This document shows positions 34,379 through 43,359 of a stretch of 64,000 nt of DNA, piece after piece. The notes beneath the pieces were generated by a model, which was given only the letters and a program-made list of their open reading frames with translations, did not search any database and was not told where the DNA came from. Location: the NCBI GenBank assembly GCA_900554695.1, contig USHV01000009.1, positions 1 through 64,000 on the forward strand, given 5' to 3'. A program made the translations under genes and the position numbers. This DNA is from an uncultured Prevotella sp. (lineage in GTDB: Bacteria; Bacteroidota; Bacteroidia; Bacteroidales; Bacteroidaceae). Position 1 is the stretch's first letter. The number at the start of each line of letters is the position of its first letter.

Positions 34379-34573
34379 TTGCGGTTGAGTGTGGTTAATA
34401 GAAAATAGAGTGGAACATGGTTTTATTCGTAAATAACAATGGAAAGGCGGAAAATGCACTGACAACATAGGGCTGTATGAACAATGAGGGAAGAAGTATC
34501 GCGTAGGGATGAATCAATTTTTATAAAATGATAAATTGATTTTTTTATGGCAATATATCATTCTTTTCACGGT

Positions 34574-34683
34574 AATGAATCCACGTTATATCAATAATGA
34601 ATCCATATTATATCAATAATAAACCCACATCGTATCAATAATAAACTCCCGTTGTATTAATGATGAACCCACATTGCCATTAC
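34574..34683. repeat. 22-bp tandem array, second sequence family, 5 units
   Basis: Units start at 34574, 34596, 34618, 34640 and 34662. The first two differ at only two positions: both are AATGAATCCA followed by a variable pair and TTATATCAAT. Units three to five diverge gradually. The size (5 x 22 = 110 bp) is the same as the GAWAWRG arrays but the sequence is unrelated. Confidence 0.88.
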
Positions 34684-34796
34684 CGTTAAACCTTCATCAC
34701 AACCGCGTGGCCGTCTTCCGGTTCATCTGATAAAATATTTCCGTGCCTTTTCTCACGCCTGACATCAGCTTTTTTGATGGAAACCGGGGAGGCGAA

Positions 34797-35231
34797 CTTA
34801 CAATTTTTCTTGACAAAATCTTGACAAAATATTTTCGCAAAAGAGGTGTGAATGAATGTTAAATCCGGCATATCGGAGGCCATTTCTGTGTATATCGGCT
34901 TTTCATATACCCCGAATCGTAGTCCGAAAATACTGATTCCGCTTTCCGATATTGCCCATTTCGCAGTGCGATAAAGCCCATTTCAGGGTGCGAAATGGTG
35001 CTTTTCAGCCTCCGAAATGGGCTTTATTGCATTGCGAAATGGTGCTTTTTGCAAAACTGGAAAATATCCTTCAAACATAAATCATTGATAATCAATATAA
35101 TATAAAAAGCTCTCATGATCCGCGTATTTGCGCCCGAAGACGACTCTGCCCGCAAATACGCGCTTATTTTTCGGGGTATATCAGAAAACTCTGAGTGAAA
35201 AATCAGAATCCGGTTACAATCTGAAAGTTGC
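34797..35231 (+). repeat. 435-bp composite element D
   Basis: The boundaries are given by the matching inverted copy at 61701-62135, which is also 435 bp; similarity stops abruptly on both sides. Internal parts are CTTACAATTTTTC, a doubled TTGACAAAAT (34810-34830), a five-unit 22-bp array (34948-35057), AAACATAAATCATTGATAAT, and a 12-bp inverted repeat CGCGTATTTGCG/CGCAAATACGCG (35121-35132, 35151-35162). No transposase or terminal inverted repeat is visible. Confidence 0.88.
34948..35057. repeat. 22-bp-period array, 5 units (array D)
   Basis: The cores are GATATTGCCCATTTC, GATAAAGCCCATTTC, GAAATGGTGCTTTTC, GAAATGGGCTTTATT and GAAATGGTGCTTTTT. The first unit is identical, including its linker, to the matching unit of element F, while the third and fourth cores are inverted there. 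Confidence 0.9.
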
Positions 35232-35266
35232 ACATTCGGTTTTATTTTCGTGTTACGTGTCAGTTG

Positions 35267-35299
35267 TTTGCCGTATGTCGGAAAATGTTTGTAACTTTG
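35267..35299 (+). promoter_or_regulatory. trpS promoter
   Basis: TTTG (35267-35270), 21 bases, then TAACTTTG (35292-35299). The -7 box is perfect and the spacing slightly long. It starts 36 bases after the end of element D. Confidence 0.7.
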
Positions 35300-35302
35300 T
35301 AG

Positions 35303-35341
35303 CCACGCGTGGTGCCTTGTCGCACCGGAGGCTTCCGCCTC
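35303..35341 (+). promoter_or_regulatory. trpS leader hairpins
   Basis: The palindrome CCACGCGTGG (35303-35312) overlaps the expected start region. It is followed by GGTGC/GCACC (35311-35315, 35322-35326) and GAGGC/GCCTC (35328-35332, 35337-35341). No T-box sequence is present. A regulatory role is possible but not shown. Confidence 0.35.
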
Positions 35342-35374
35342 AGAGAAGCAACAACCAAAACAAGAGAAAAACAA

Positions 35375-36466
35375 ATGGGAAAAGTAATTCTTACCGGTGA
35401 CCGCCCAACCGGAAAACTTCATCTGGGCCACTATATAGGTTCGCTGCGCCGTAGAGTGCAGCTGCAGAACGAGGGCGACTACGACCGCATGTTTGTGTTC
35501 ATGGCCGATGTGCAGGCCCTCACCGACAATGCCGACAATCCTGAAAAGATACGTCAGAACATCATAGAGGTGGCTCTCGATTATCTGGCTGCCGGACTCG
35601 ATCCGGAGAAGTGCACGCTCTTCATACAGAGCCAGATACCCGAGCTGGCAGAGCTCACCACATATCTGATGAACCTCATCACTGTTTCGCGTGTGCAGCG
35701 CAACCCTACGGTGAAGACAGAGATAAAGATGCGCAACTTCGAGGCCAACATTCCGCTGGGCTTCTTCTGCTATCCGGTGAGCCAGGCTGCCGACATCGCC
35801 ATGTTCAAGGCCACCACAGTGCCGGCAGGCGAGGACCAGGAGCCGATGCTTGAGGTGACCCGCGAGCTGGTGCGCCGTTTCAATCAGATATACGCCGACG
35901 TTCTTGTGGAGCCGAACATCCTGCTGCCCGAGAACGCCACCGCACGCCGTCTGCCGGGTACGGACGGCAAGGAGAAGATGAGCAAGAGCCTCGGCAACTG
36001 CATCTATTTGAGCGACTCGCCTGAAGAGGTATGGCAGAAGGTGCGCTCCATGTTCACCGATCCCGACCACCTGCGCGTGGAAGATCCGGGCAAGGTGGAG
36101 GGCAACGCCGTATTCACCTATCTCGACGCATTCTCGACAGACGATGACTTTGCGCAGTTCTGGCCGGAGTACAGTTGTCTGGACGAGCTGAAATGTCACT
36201 ACTGCCACGGCGGACTGGGCGACATGAAGTGCAAGAAGTTCCTCAACACCATAATCAACAACATGCTCGAACCGATGCGTCAGCGTCGCCGCGAGTTCGA
36301 GAAGGACATACCGGAGATATACAACATACTGCGTCGCGGCACCGAACAGGCACGCGAGGTGGCTGCGCAGACCATGAGCGAGGTGCGCCACGCCATGCGC
36401 ATAGACTATTTCGACGATGCCGAACTCATTCGTCAGCAGGCTGAGCGTTACGCTGCCGGAAAATAA
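35375..36466 (+). CDS. trpS: tryptophan--tRNA ligase
   Basis: This 363-residue class I synthetase starts at 35375 (MGKVILTGDRPTGKLHLGHYIGSL), with the HIGH motif as HLGHY near residues 17-21 and the KMSKS motif in GKEKMSKSLGN near 205-215. A longer frame from 35309 adds unsupported residues. It charges tRNA-Trp. It is somewhat longer than the E. coli enzyme (334), with an insert (CLDELKCHYCHGGLGDMKCKKF) that is typical of the second bacterial TrpS subgroup. It is monocistronic, next to element D. Confidence 0.96.
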   Translation: MGKVILTGDRPTGKLHLGHYIGSLRRRVQLQNEGDYDRMFVFMADVQALTDNADNPEKIRQNIIEVALDYLAAGLDPEKCTLFIQSQIPELAELTTYLMNLITVSRVQRNPTVKTEIKMRNFEANIPLGFFCYPVSQAADIAMFKATTVPAGEDQEPMLEVTRELVRRFNQIYADVLVEPNILLPENATARRLPGTDGKEKMSKSLGNCIYLSDSPEEVWQKVRSMFTDPDHLRVEDPGKVEGNAVFTYLDAFSTDDDFAQFWPEYSCLDELKCHYCHGGLGDMKCKKFLNTIINNMLEPMRQRRREFEKDIPEIYNILRRGTEQAREVAAQTMSEVRHAMRIDYFDDAELIRQQAERYAAGK

Positions 36467-36555
36467 GAAATGAGGATGCGGGCGCGTCAGGCGCCCCTCG
36501 ATATATCGTAATAAAGCGGCAACGCCGTAAGCATCGGATGCTTGCGACGTTGCTG

Positions 36556-37527
36556 TTATTTTTTATTCTCTATCTGGCGCTGCCTGCGTTCGTGCGCCCA
36601 TATCTCAATGCTGTTTATTATGTTCTGCCACAATATGTAGCATCCCGGTCCTACGGACGACAGCGGATTGAGATAGGTGTAGGCTATCCAGATGGCGAAC
36701 GCCGTGTTCTTCTGTCCGAGTGCCTGTCCGGCGTTTATGGCGTTGTCGAAATAGTGGCCTATGAACTTGCCCACGGCAAACTGCATCAGGCAGAGGACGA
36801 ACACCACGATGGCTATCGTGACGAGGAATGTCCAGGTGGTGTCGGCGTGTACTATGTTCTTGACGGTGGTGCCGGTGACAATCATCAGCGAGCCGCACCA
36901 CATGTAGTATGCCAGGTCCTTCACCGATATTATGGCGCGGTGAAGCCGCTTCATCCAGTGTTTCACTATGTATGCCAGCAGCATCGGCACAACGAGCACC
37001 ATGCAAACCTTATAAAGAATGAGCGCGAACGACTCCCAGAACGACATTTCTGCCCTGTTGTCTATGAGCGGGAAGCATATAGGAATGAGTATGGCCGTGA
37101 TGAAGTTTGAGAGAAACGTGTAGGTGGTCATCTGCTCCATGTTGCCGCCTATCTTCTTCACCACCACGGCTGCCGCCGCAGCGCACGGACCGATGATGCA
37201 CAGGAGCATGGCCTCCATAAGCACAAGGCTGTTGCCGGTCATGTCGAAATCTATCACAATACCGCTTATGAGTGCCACGGTAAGTATCTGGAACGCGCTC
37301 ACCCACAGATGCCACGGCACTATGCGCAGCTTCTTGAAATCGACCTTGCAGAAGGTTACGAAGAGTACGAGAAACATGAACATCGGGAGCATTGCGTCGA
37401 GAATGGGGGCGAAAAAGTCGGCGGCGTCGCTCAGTTCGGGAGTAAAGGCAAATGTGAGATAGATTGCGGCGCCCACGGCAATGGCTATGGCAAGCGTCCA
37501 GTCTTTTATGAATCTGATGACGTTCAT
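36556..37527 (-). CDS. bile acid:sodium symporter (BASS)-family transporter
   Basis: This 323-residue membrane protein has about nine or ten hydrophobic segments and the family-typical GPCAAAAAVVVKKIGGN and INAGQALGQKNTAFAIWIAYTYLNP blocks; the latter resembles the BASS crossover region. These carriers move organic anions, often with sodium. The substrate is unknown. It is encoded alone, divergent from the GNAT gene, with a candidate minus-strand -7 box TAAATTTG at 37554-37561. The distance to the convergent trpS stop is 89 bp. Confidence 0.8.
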   Translation of the reverse strand: MNVIRFIKDWTLAIAIAVGAAIYLTFAFTPELSDAADFFAPILDAMLPMFMFLVLFVTFCKVDFKKLRIVPWHLWVSAFQILTVALISGIVIDFDMTGNSLVLMEAMLLCIIGPCAAAAAVVVKKIGGNMEQMTTYTFLSNFITAILIPICFPLIDNRAEMSFWESFALILYKVCMVLVVPMLLAYIVKHWMKRLHRAIISVKDLAYYMWCGSLMIVTGTTVKNIVHADTTWTFLVTIAIVVFVLCLMQFAVGKFIGHYFDNAINAGQALGQKNTAFAIWIAYTYLNPLSSVGPGCYILWQNIINSIEIWAHERRQRQIENKK

Positions 37528-37668
37528 AACAGTAAAGTTTTATTATCCGCACACAAATTTAGTATAAATTTACCATATACGTTGTACGTATGTGGCTTTT
37601 TTAACATTGGCGGCGGTGTGGTTGGCATAATAGGACCGTGTGTTGGGACTTTTGTCGTTTTTTTGTCT

Positions 37669-37728
37669 TATCTTTGCATAAGATATAGCTGCACTCGGGA
37701 AATAGTGAGCAAGCTCTCTTTCCGCTCG
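37669..37728 (+). repeat. promoter-bearing repeat, full copy 2
   Basis: It starts with the -7 box in TATCTTTGCATAAGATATAG, then CTGCACTCGG and CAAGCTCTCTTTCCGCTCG. It aligns with the minus-strand copy at 27571-27630. It lies 36 bases before the GNAT gene and would provide its -7 element and leader. Confidence 0.75.
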
Positions 37729-37763
37729 TTTGCGCTATACTGTTTTATTAAAATCTTGAAATC

Positions 37764-38231
37764 ATGAACATACGTAGAGCGTCAGTAAAGGACATTCCTG
37801 AAATAAAGAAATTGCTCGGTCAGGTGAATGCCGTGCATCATGAAGGACGCCCGGACCTCTTCAGGCTCGGACGTAAATATACAGATGAGGAGCTGACTGC
37901 GCTATTGGCAGACGACAGCCGTCCCGTTTTCGTGGCTGCCGATGCTGACGACGTGGCACAGGGATACGCCTTCTGTGTGTTCCAACACAATGACGACAGC
38001 CACATACTCGAGCCTGTCACCACTCTCTACATAGACGACCTGTGTGTGGACGAGCAGCATCGCGGACAGCACATCGGTACCGAGCTATATAATTATGTGC
38101 TCGGGTTCGCACGCAAAAGCGGCTGTCATAATGTGACGTTGCACGTGTGGAGCTGCAACCCTTCGGCCGTGAAGTTCTACGAGCATTGCGGACTCACGCC
38201 GCAGATGGTGTGCATGGAGAAGGTGCTCTGA
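37764..38231 (+). CDS. GNAT-family N-acetyltransferase
   Basis: This 155-residue protein begins MNIRRASVKDIPEIKKLLGQV and has the acetyl-CoA loop LCVDEQHRGQHIGTELYNYV (Q/RxxGxG/A form), then VTLHVWSCNPSAVKFYEHCGL. It would transfer an acetyl group to an amine; the substrate is unknown. The length is normal. It is followed after 53 bp by a glycosyltransferase gene, and its transcript likely starts in the promoter-bearing repeat. Confidence 0.9.
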   Translation: MNIRRASVKDIPEIKKLLGQVNAVHHEGRPDLFRLGRKYTDEELTALLADDSRPVFVAADADDVAQGYAFCVFQHNDDSHILEPVTTLYIDDLCVDEQHRGQHIGTELYNYVLGFARKSGCHNVTLHVWSCNPSAVKFYEHCGLTPQMVCMEKVL

Positions 38232-38284
38232 ACGCGAATGTGCGGCGCAGGGCGTATAATCAACATCAAGTAAAGTCTGAGATT

Positions 38285-39307
38285 ATGGATAAACAACCGG
38301 CAAAGGTGGATGTGGCGGTGCTGATTCTTTTCTTCAACCGCCCCGAACGGCTCAAGGAAGTGTTCGACGAAGTGAGAAAGGCACGGCCCTCGCGCCTCTT
38401 TCTCTATCAGGACGGTCCGCGTGGCGAGGCCGACATGGCTGGCATAGAGGGATGCCGCCGCGTGGTGGAGGACATCGACTGGGAGTGTGAGGTGCACCGC
38501 ATGTATCAGCAGCGCAACTACGGTTGTGACCCGTCGGAGTACATCTCGCAGAAATGGGCGTTCTCCATCGTCGATAAATGTATCGTACTCGAGGACGACG
38601 ACGTGCCGTCGCAGTCGTTCTTTCCTTTCTGTAAGGAGATGCTCGACCGCTACGAAAATGACGAGCGCATCACGATGATAGCCGGTTTCAACAGCGACGA
38701 GGTGACGCCGGGAGTGCCGTGCGACTACTTCTTCACGTCGGTGTTCTCAATCTGGGGATGGGCATCGTGGCGGCGCGTCATCGACACCTGGGACGCCTCT
38801 TATGCCTTCCTCGATGACGAGTTTGCCATGCGTCAGCTCAACGGAGTGATGCGTCAGCGCCGCTATTGCGCCGACACCCTGCGTGCATGCTACGACCACC
38901 GCGCGTCGGGCAAGGAGTATTATGAGACCATTTTCTGGTCGGCAATGGTGATGAACAGCGGGCTCGCCATCATGCCGACACGCAACATGATAAACAACCG
39001 CGGCGCGACCGAGGGCTCAACCCATTTTGCGGGAAGCCTGGAGACCATGCCGCGACGTCTGCGCCGACTGTTCACCATGAGACGCTTTGAGGTGGACTTC
39101 CCGCTGAAGCATCCGCGTTATGTCATTGAGAATGTGGAGTATAAGGAGCGCACATACCGTACCTATGGCTACGGACACCCGTGGATAAAGATAGGAAGGT
39201 CGGTTGAGGAACTGTTGCTCAACCTACGCTATGGCAACTTCGGCATCATAGCGCGGGCTGTGAAGCGCCGCCTGAACAAATGGACGGGGCGCGACGGCCA
39301 CAAATAA
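38285..39307 (+). CDS. glycosyltransferase, GNT-I/GT2-like
   Basis: From the ATG at 38285 this is 340 residues. The pattern VLILFFNRPERLKEVFDEV, LYQDGPRG, CIVLEDDDVPSQSFFPFCKEMLDRYENDERI and SIWGWASWRRVIDTWD is typical of a bacterial GT-A group related to GNT-I and annotated as GT2. LEDDD is the probable metal site. It would act on a cell-surface glycan. It is downstream of the GNAT gene and convergent with the GT4 gene (10 bp between stops). Confidence 0.85.
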   Translation: MDKQPAKVDVAVLILFFNRPERLKEVFDEVRKARPSRLFLYQDGPRGEADMAGIEGCRRVVEDIDWECEVHRMYQQRNYGCDPSEYISQKWAFSIVDKCIVLEDDDVPSQSFFPFCKEMLDRYENDERITMIAGFNSDEVTPGVPCDYFFTSVFSIWGWASWRRVIDTWDASYAFLDDEFAMRQLNGVMRQRRYCADTLRACYDHRASGKEYYETIFWSAMVMNSGLAIMPTRNMINNRGATEGSTHFAGSLETMPRRLRRLFTMRRFEVDFPLKHPRYVIENVEYKERTYRTYGYGHPWIKIGRSVEELLLNLRYGNFGIIARAVKRRLNKWTGRDGHK

Positions 39308-39317
39308 TGGACTATTA

Positions 39318-40445
39318 TCAGCCCAGATAAATCTTTTCGTATTCTGTCTGCATAAGCCTTATGCCGAACCGCGACAGGGCGTATGCCTTGGCTTCTGCTC
39401 CGAGCGAGCGGAGGTCGGAGTGTGGTATGACTTCGCTGAACAGGCGGAGGAAGGCCTCGTCGTCGTTTCCGCTCACCTTCAGCGGCCACGATGGAGGCAG
39501 CGTGTCGCCCAGTCCGGGACAGTCGTTTGCCACGACGGGCAGGCCCGCCATGCTCGCCTCGATGGACATTATGCTGAGGCCCTCGAACTCGGAGGGCATG
39601 AACAGACAGTCGAACGACGCCAGAACAGAGGACAGTCCGAACATGGGCGGGGTGAGAGTGGCGTTGTCGCACTGTGCCACGGCGCGCTCTACGTCGGGCC
39701 GCAGGGAGCCGTCGCCCATGATGTGGAAGTGGTAGCGTCGGTCGCCGGCCATGCTGTGGAGCAGTCGGACGAGGTGTACTATGCCCTTCTGCTGCTCGAA
39801 GCGTCCGGCGAATAGCACGTTGATGCACCCTTTCTTTATGCCGGCGTATGGCTTCTGATCCACCGGTTGCACACCATTATATATGATAGGCAGGCTGAGG
39901 CCGTAGGCTTTGGCGTAGCACGACTGCACCGACGGCGATATGGCCACGTTGTGTGCGACGCGCTGGTAGAAGCGTTCCATGTGGCGGCCCAGCTTGTCCT
40001 GACCTGTCCAGAGGCGTGTGTTGTGCACCGTCCGCACTATGCGGCAGCGGCGAAGCCAGGGAAACAGTAGGAAGAAAGCGCGCAGACTCATGTCAGGAGT
40101 TTCGGTGTGCACGTGTATGACGTCGGGTCGCCAGCGCAGATAAACGGGCAGAAACCACAGCGGAAAGCACAGCGCGGCAATGCGCTCGAAGAGGAAGTGG
40201 AAACGTATGTCGGGCATGTGGGCGCGGTGGAAGCGTATGCCGGCACGTCTGAGTCCGGCGATGAACTCGTGTGTGAAAGGTGTCGAGGCACGCATGACCT
40301 CCACCATGTGATATTCGGTTCCGGGCGTCTGAGAGGCTGCTATGTTTGCCGCCACCTTCTCGGCACCGCCCATGTCGAAGTGGGTTACGATGTGGAAGAT
40401 TCGCACGGGGCGCTTCTCTTTGTCTTGTTTTCCTGCGTTTGTCAT
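39318..40445 (-). CDS. GT4 family glycosyltransferase
   Basis: This 375-residue GT-B enzyme has an N-terminal acceptor loop FDMGGAEKVAANIAASQ and VIHVHTETPDMSLRAF. The C-terminal donor domain has FAGRFEQQKGIVHLVRLL and the retaining-enzyme motif PSEFEGLSIMSIEASMAGLPVVAND (the ExxxxxxxE pair). It would transfer a sugar from a nucleotide donor to a lipid-linked glycan at the inner membrane. It is the last gene of a long minus-strand run that includes membrane proteins and acyltransferases. Confidence 0.92.
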   Translation of the reverse strand: MTNAGKQDKEKRPVRIFHIVTHFDMGGAEKVAANIAASQTPGTEYHMVEVMRASTPFTHEFIAGLRRAGIRFHRAHMPDIRFHFLFERIAALCFPLWFLPVYLRWRPDVIHVHTETPDMSLRAFFLLFPWLRRCRIVRTVHNTRLWTGQDKLGRHMERFYQRVAHNVAISPSVQSCYAKAYGLSLPIIYNGVQPVDQKPYAGIKKGCINVLFAGRFEQQKGIVHLVRLLHSMAGDRRYHFHIMGDGSLRPDVERAVAQCDNATLTPPMFGLSSVLASFDCLFMPSEFEGLSIMSIEASMAGLPVVANDCPGLGDTLPPSWPLKVSGNDDEAFLRLFSEVIPHSDLRSLGAEAKAYALSRFGIRLMQTEYEKIYLG

Positions 40446-40481
40446 AGCGTTGTGCTTTTTACCGTTGTTTCGTTTGCTTCA

Positions 40482-41819
40482 TTATACAAGATAATCGGCT
40501 ATGAGCCATCCGTTGTAAGCCCACAGCCAGAGGGTGAGCAGAAGCGTAAGTATGCGTGCACAGCGGCTGAGCCGTGCGCCGGAGTTCTTAAAGAGGAATG
40601 CCGCGGCTATAGGTATGACGAACGCCCAGTGGGCAGCCATGATGTAAACCTCGTTGAGACCGAAGCCGAAGATGATGTGCATGGTCATGTCGAAGGCAAA
40701 CCACGACAGGACAAGATGGAGCAGGCGCGAGTGACGGCCGTACCATATTCCGGCGGCGAAAAGCAGCACTATGAGTGCCTCGACAACGTAGCTGACAGCC
40801 CATCGGTAGCTCACGAACACGGGACGTGTCTGCTGCACGTCCTCGAGAAGATGGTCGCGGTGGAGCTGGAGCGACTCGCCGAAGAGGTTCTCGGTTATTG
40901 ATTGCAGGCGCGGAGTGGTCATGTCGCTCCACTCAAGCAGCGGAACGTCCTTCGTCATCGCCTTTCCGTTCTGCTTCTTTACCCATTCGTCGTGAGCCTT
41001 GAACTTGTCGCCGAAGTTCGGATTCTTCTTTTTCAGACTGTCTTCTATCTTCTTTATGTTCTGCGACTGCGGCAGAATGATGGCCTGTTGCTGCCAGTAG
41101 ATGATTCCGGCGAAGAGCAGCAGTGGTATGACAAAGGCCACTACGTAGCGCCACGAGAAGGCTTTGCGTCCGTTGGTGAAAAGAAGTGACAGACCGGTTT
41201 TTACTCCGTTGGACAGCGTCATGCCTGCCGACAGGAAGAAAAGCGTGCCGGTGAGCAATGGCGACATGGGCTTGCGCTCCTTCAGTTTTGTGCCGACGAT
41301 GTATATGGTAGCCACGAGCAGGAACATGGAGATGCCGAAGTGGTCGGGCACCATGGTTGCTATGAGCACGTGGGCGAAGCCGTAGAGCATGGCGGTGAGC
41401 AGGATGGCGTCGCGCCGTGACAAGCCTGCCAGCTCGCGGAGTATGCGCAGCATGAACACTGATGCGTAGGTGGCGCAGAACACATTGATTGCCGCGATGA
41501 AGAAAACGGCGAAGTTGAAGCCTGTCACTTCCATCAGCCAGCTATTCAGCCAGTATAGAGGCAGCAGCAGGACGATGTAGAGCGGGTGGCGCAGGGTGGA
41601 GTAGTGGATGCGCAGGCACGACACCGCTATGCACGAGAACACGTCGTAGCCCGACATATTGAGGTGATTGTAGAATATCGTCCAGAAGCCTCCGTGGGCG
41701 CCGATGGTGAATCGGTCGAACTTGCTGTATATCAGAAGACCGTTGAACAGGATGAATACCATCATCGAAATGAGTGCGAACAGCCGTTCACCTTTTCTTA
41801 TCTTGAATATTGTTTTCAT
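40482..41819 (-). CDS. multi-span membrane protein, DUF6080-like, copy 2
   Basis: This 445-residue protein has about ten hydrophobic segments. It starts IRKGERLFALISMMVFILFNGLLIYSKFDRF and contains MVPDHFGISMFLL, ENLFGESLQLHRDHLL and GFGLNEVYIMAAHWAFVIPIA. It is plainly homologous to the next gene (41848-43359) over the whole length. The layout resembles polyprenyl-linked sugar transferases of the GT-C type, but I see no clear catalytic motif, so the name is only a family resemblance. The gap to the copy upstream is 28 bp. Confidence 0.72.
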   Translation of the reverse strand: MKTIFKIRKGERLFALISMMVFILFNGLLIYSKFDRFTIGAHGGFWTIFYNHLNMSGYDVFSCIAVSCLRIHYSTLRHPLYIVLLLPLYWLNSWLMEVTGFNFAVFFIAAINVFCATYASVFMLRILRELAGLSRRDAILLTAMLYGFAHVLIATMVPDHFGISMFLLVATIYIVGTKLKERKPMSPLLTGTLFFLSAGMTLSNGVKTGLSLLFTNGRKAFSWRYVVAFVIPLLLFAGIIYWQQQAIILPQSQNIKKIEDSLKKKNPNFGDKFKAHDEWVKKQNGKAMTKDVPLLEWSDMTTPRLQSITENLFGESLQLHRDHLLEDVQQTRPVFVSYRWAVSYVVEALIVLLFAAGIWYGRHSRLLHLVLSWFAFDMTMHIIFGFGLNEVYIMAAHWAFVIPIAAAFLFKNSGARLSRCARILTLLLTLWLWAYNGWLIADYLV

Positions 41820-41847
41820 CTTTTTGACTGTGTTATAAGCGTTTCTT

Positions 41848-43359
41848 TTATAACAGATATGACGCTATGAGCGTGATGTTATAGCCCAACAGATAGAACG
41901 TGAGCAGGAATACCACGGTGCCGACAGCGCGTCGCAGGCGTCTGCCTGAGGCGGCGAGGATGTATGCAATGGCTATAGGTATGGCGTATATCCAGTGGGC
42001 AGATATTATATATACTTCGTTTATGCCGAAGCCCAAGCCCATGTGCAGGACCATGTCGAGCAGGAAGTATGACATGACGAGCCACATGAAGCGCGACTGG
42101 CGGCCGCACCATATACCAGCGACAAACAGTAGGACGATTATCGCCTCGACTATATAATTGAGCGGATTGCTGTAATGCACAATCATAGGACGCTTGCGGA
42201 ACTCATCCTTCAGCAGGTAGTCTTTGTGCAGCTGGATCGACTCACCGAAGAGATTCTCTACTGCCGACATGGTGCGCGATGTGGAGATGTCGGTCCATTT
42301 CATGAATTCTCCGTTGCTGATTGGCTTGCCCTGCTTTGCGGTTTTGGGCTTCGCGTCTTTCTTCTGCGCCGGTTTTGTGGCGGCGGAAGCAGTCGTGTCG
42401 CTGTGTGTTGAGGCTGTGTCGCGTTTTGCGGCGGCCGTATCACCGGGCGACGCGACTTTTATCGTTGCCTGTGCCATGGCTTTCTGCTCCTTCTGCAGCT
42501 GCGCTTCCTTTTGCTTTTGTGCTGCTTCTTTCTTGGCTTTCAGTTTAGCCTTCGCCTCGTTGCGTGCCATGTCGCGCGGCCATACTATCTTGTCATACTC
42601 CAGACGACTGCATGTCCACAGCAGCGCCGAAGGCACTATCACCGCCAGGAGAATATAGCGCAGACGGAAGAAATGGCGGCCGTTGACAAACAGGGAAGCC
42701 ATGAATGTCTTCAGACCATTGTTGAGCGACGTGCCGGCGGTGAGCAGAAAGAGCACTATGGTGTGCCATGCGTCCATGCGTCGGCCGCTTTTCATCCACT
42801 GCCCTGACAGGTGAAGGGTGAGCAGAATGAGCATCATTGAGATGATGAAATGGTCGGGAACCATTGACGAAAGCATGACAAACGCGAATGAATAGCAGAA
42901 CAACGACAGGAGCGAGGCAAGGTTGTTGCTCAGTCCTACTATGTCGCGCAGTATGCGGCGGAGGAATATCATGGCGTAGAAACCGAAGAAAATCTGTATC
43001 GCCGCTACGATGAATATGGCGCAGTTGATGCCTGTCAGTTTCATCAGTAGCTGGTTTATGAGATACGGCACGTACATGTAGAACGCCAGAAGCGGATGGC
43101 GATAGACGTTGTAACCGGCCGTCCAGTCGCTCACCACGGAATAGGTGATTGGATCGAAACCCGATATCTGGAAGTTGCGGATGAACAATGGCCAATAATA
43201 TTTGACCATAGGAGTGAACTTGTCGAAGTATCTTATGATGACAAGTGAGTTGAGTGCTACGAGCAGAAACAGCATTATCGCTGCGAAAAGACGCTCTTCG
43301 CGGCGCAGTCCGAATATGCGTGAAGCCGCCTTTATTAGTCTGTTGTCTTTCAGTTTCAT
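41848..43359 (-). CDS. multi-span membrane protein, DUF6080-like, copy 1, with Lys/Ala-rich insert
   Basis: This 503-residue paralogue of the downstream gene shares VPDHFIISM, ENLFGESIQLHKDYLL, GFGINEVYIISAHWIYAIPIA and the same membrane topology. Between the last shared loop segments it carries an extra 60 residues or so, highly charged and alanine/lysine/threonine-rich. This insert looks like a coiled coil followed by a disordered linker (about 275-345). It explains the longer length. It probably works with the neighbouring glycan and lipid genes. Array 5 lies directly upstream. Confidence 0.72.
   Translation of the reverse strand: MKLKDNRLIKAASRIFGLRREERLFAAIMLFLLVALNSLVIIRYFDKFTPMVKYYWPLFIRNFQISGFDPITYSVVSDWTAGYNVYRHPLLAFYMYVPYLINQLLMKLTGINCAIFIVAAIQIFFGFYAMIFLRRILRDIVGLSNNLASLLSLFCYSFAFVMLSSMVPDHFIISMMLILLTLHLSGQWMKSGRRMDAWHTIVLFLLTAGTSLNNGLKTFMASLFVNGRHFFRLRYILLAVIVPSALLWTCSRLEYDKIVWPRDMARNEAKAKLKAKKEAAQKQKEAQLQKEQKAMAQATIKVASPGDTAAAKRDTASTHSDTTASAATKPAQKKDAKPKTAKQGKPISNGEFMKWTDISTSRTMSAVENLFGESIQLHKDYLLKDEFRKRPMIVHYSNPLNYIVEAIIVLLFVAGIWCGRQSRFMWLVMSYFLLDMVLHMGLGFGINEVYIISAHWIYAIPIAIAYILAASGRRLRRAVGTVVFLLTFYLLGYNITLIASYLL

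Larger units (their letters stand above)
34211..35374. other. 1.16-kb intergenic region with a 22-bp tandem array and element D
   Basis: No gene is supported. From left to right it holds the flippase promoter (34267-34297), an ARG-box-like palindrome (34365-34378), a 5 x 22 bp array of unrelated sequence (34574-34683), the 435-bp element D (34797-35231) with its own array, and the trpS promoter and leader. Confidence 0.7.

Noticed and set aside
34797..35231. insertion sequence
   Set aside because: The element is only 435 bp, has no transposase frame and no clear terminal inverted repeats or target duplication; a non-autonomous element remains possible.
35300..35374. T-box or tryptophan attenuator before trpS
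   Set aside because: There is no T-box bulge motif and no Trp-rich leader peptide; only short hairpins are present.
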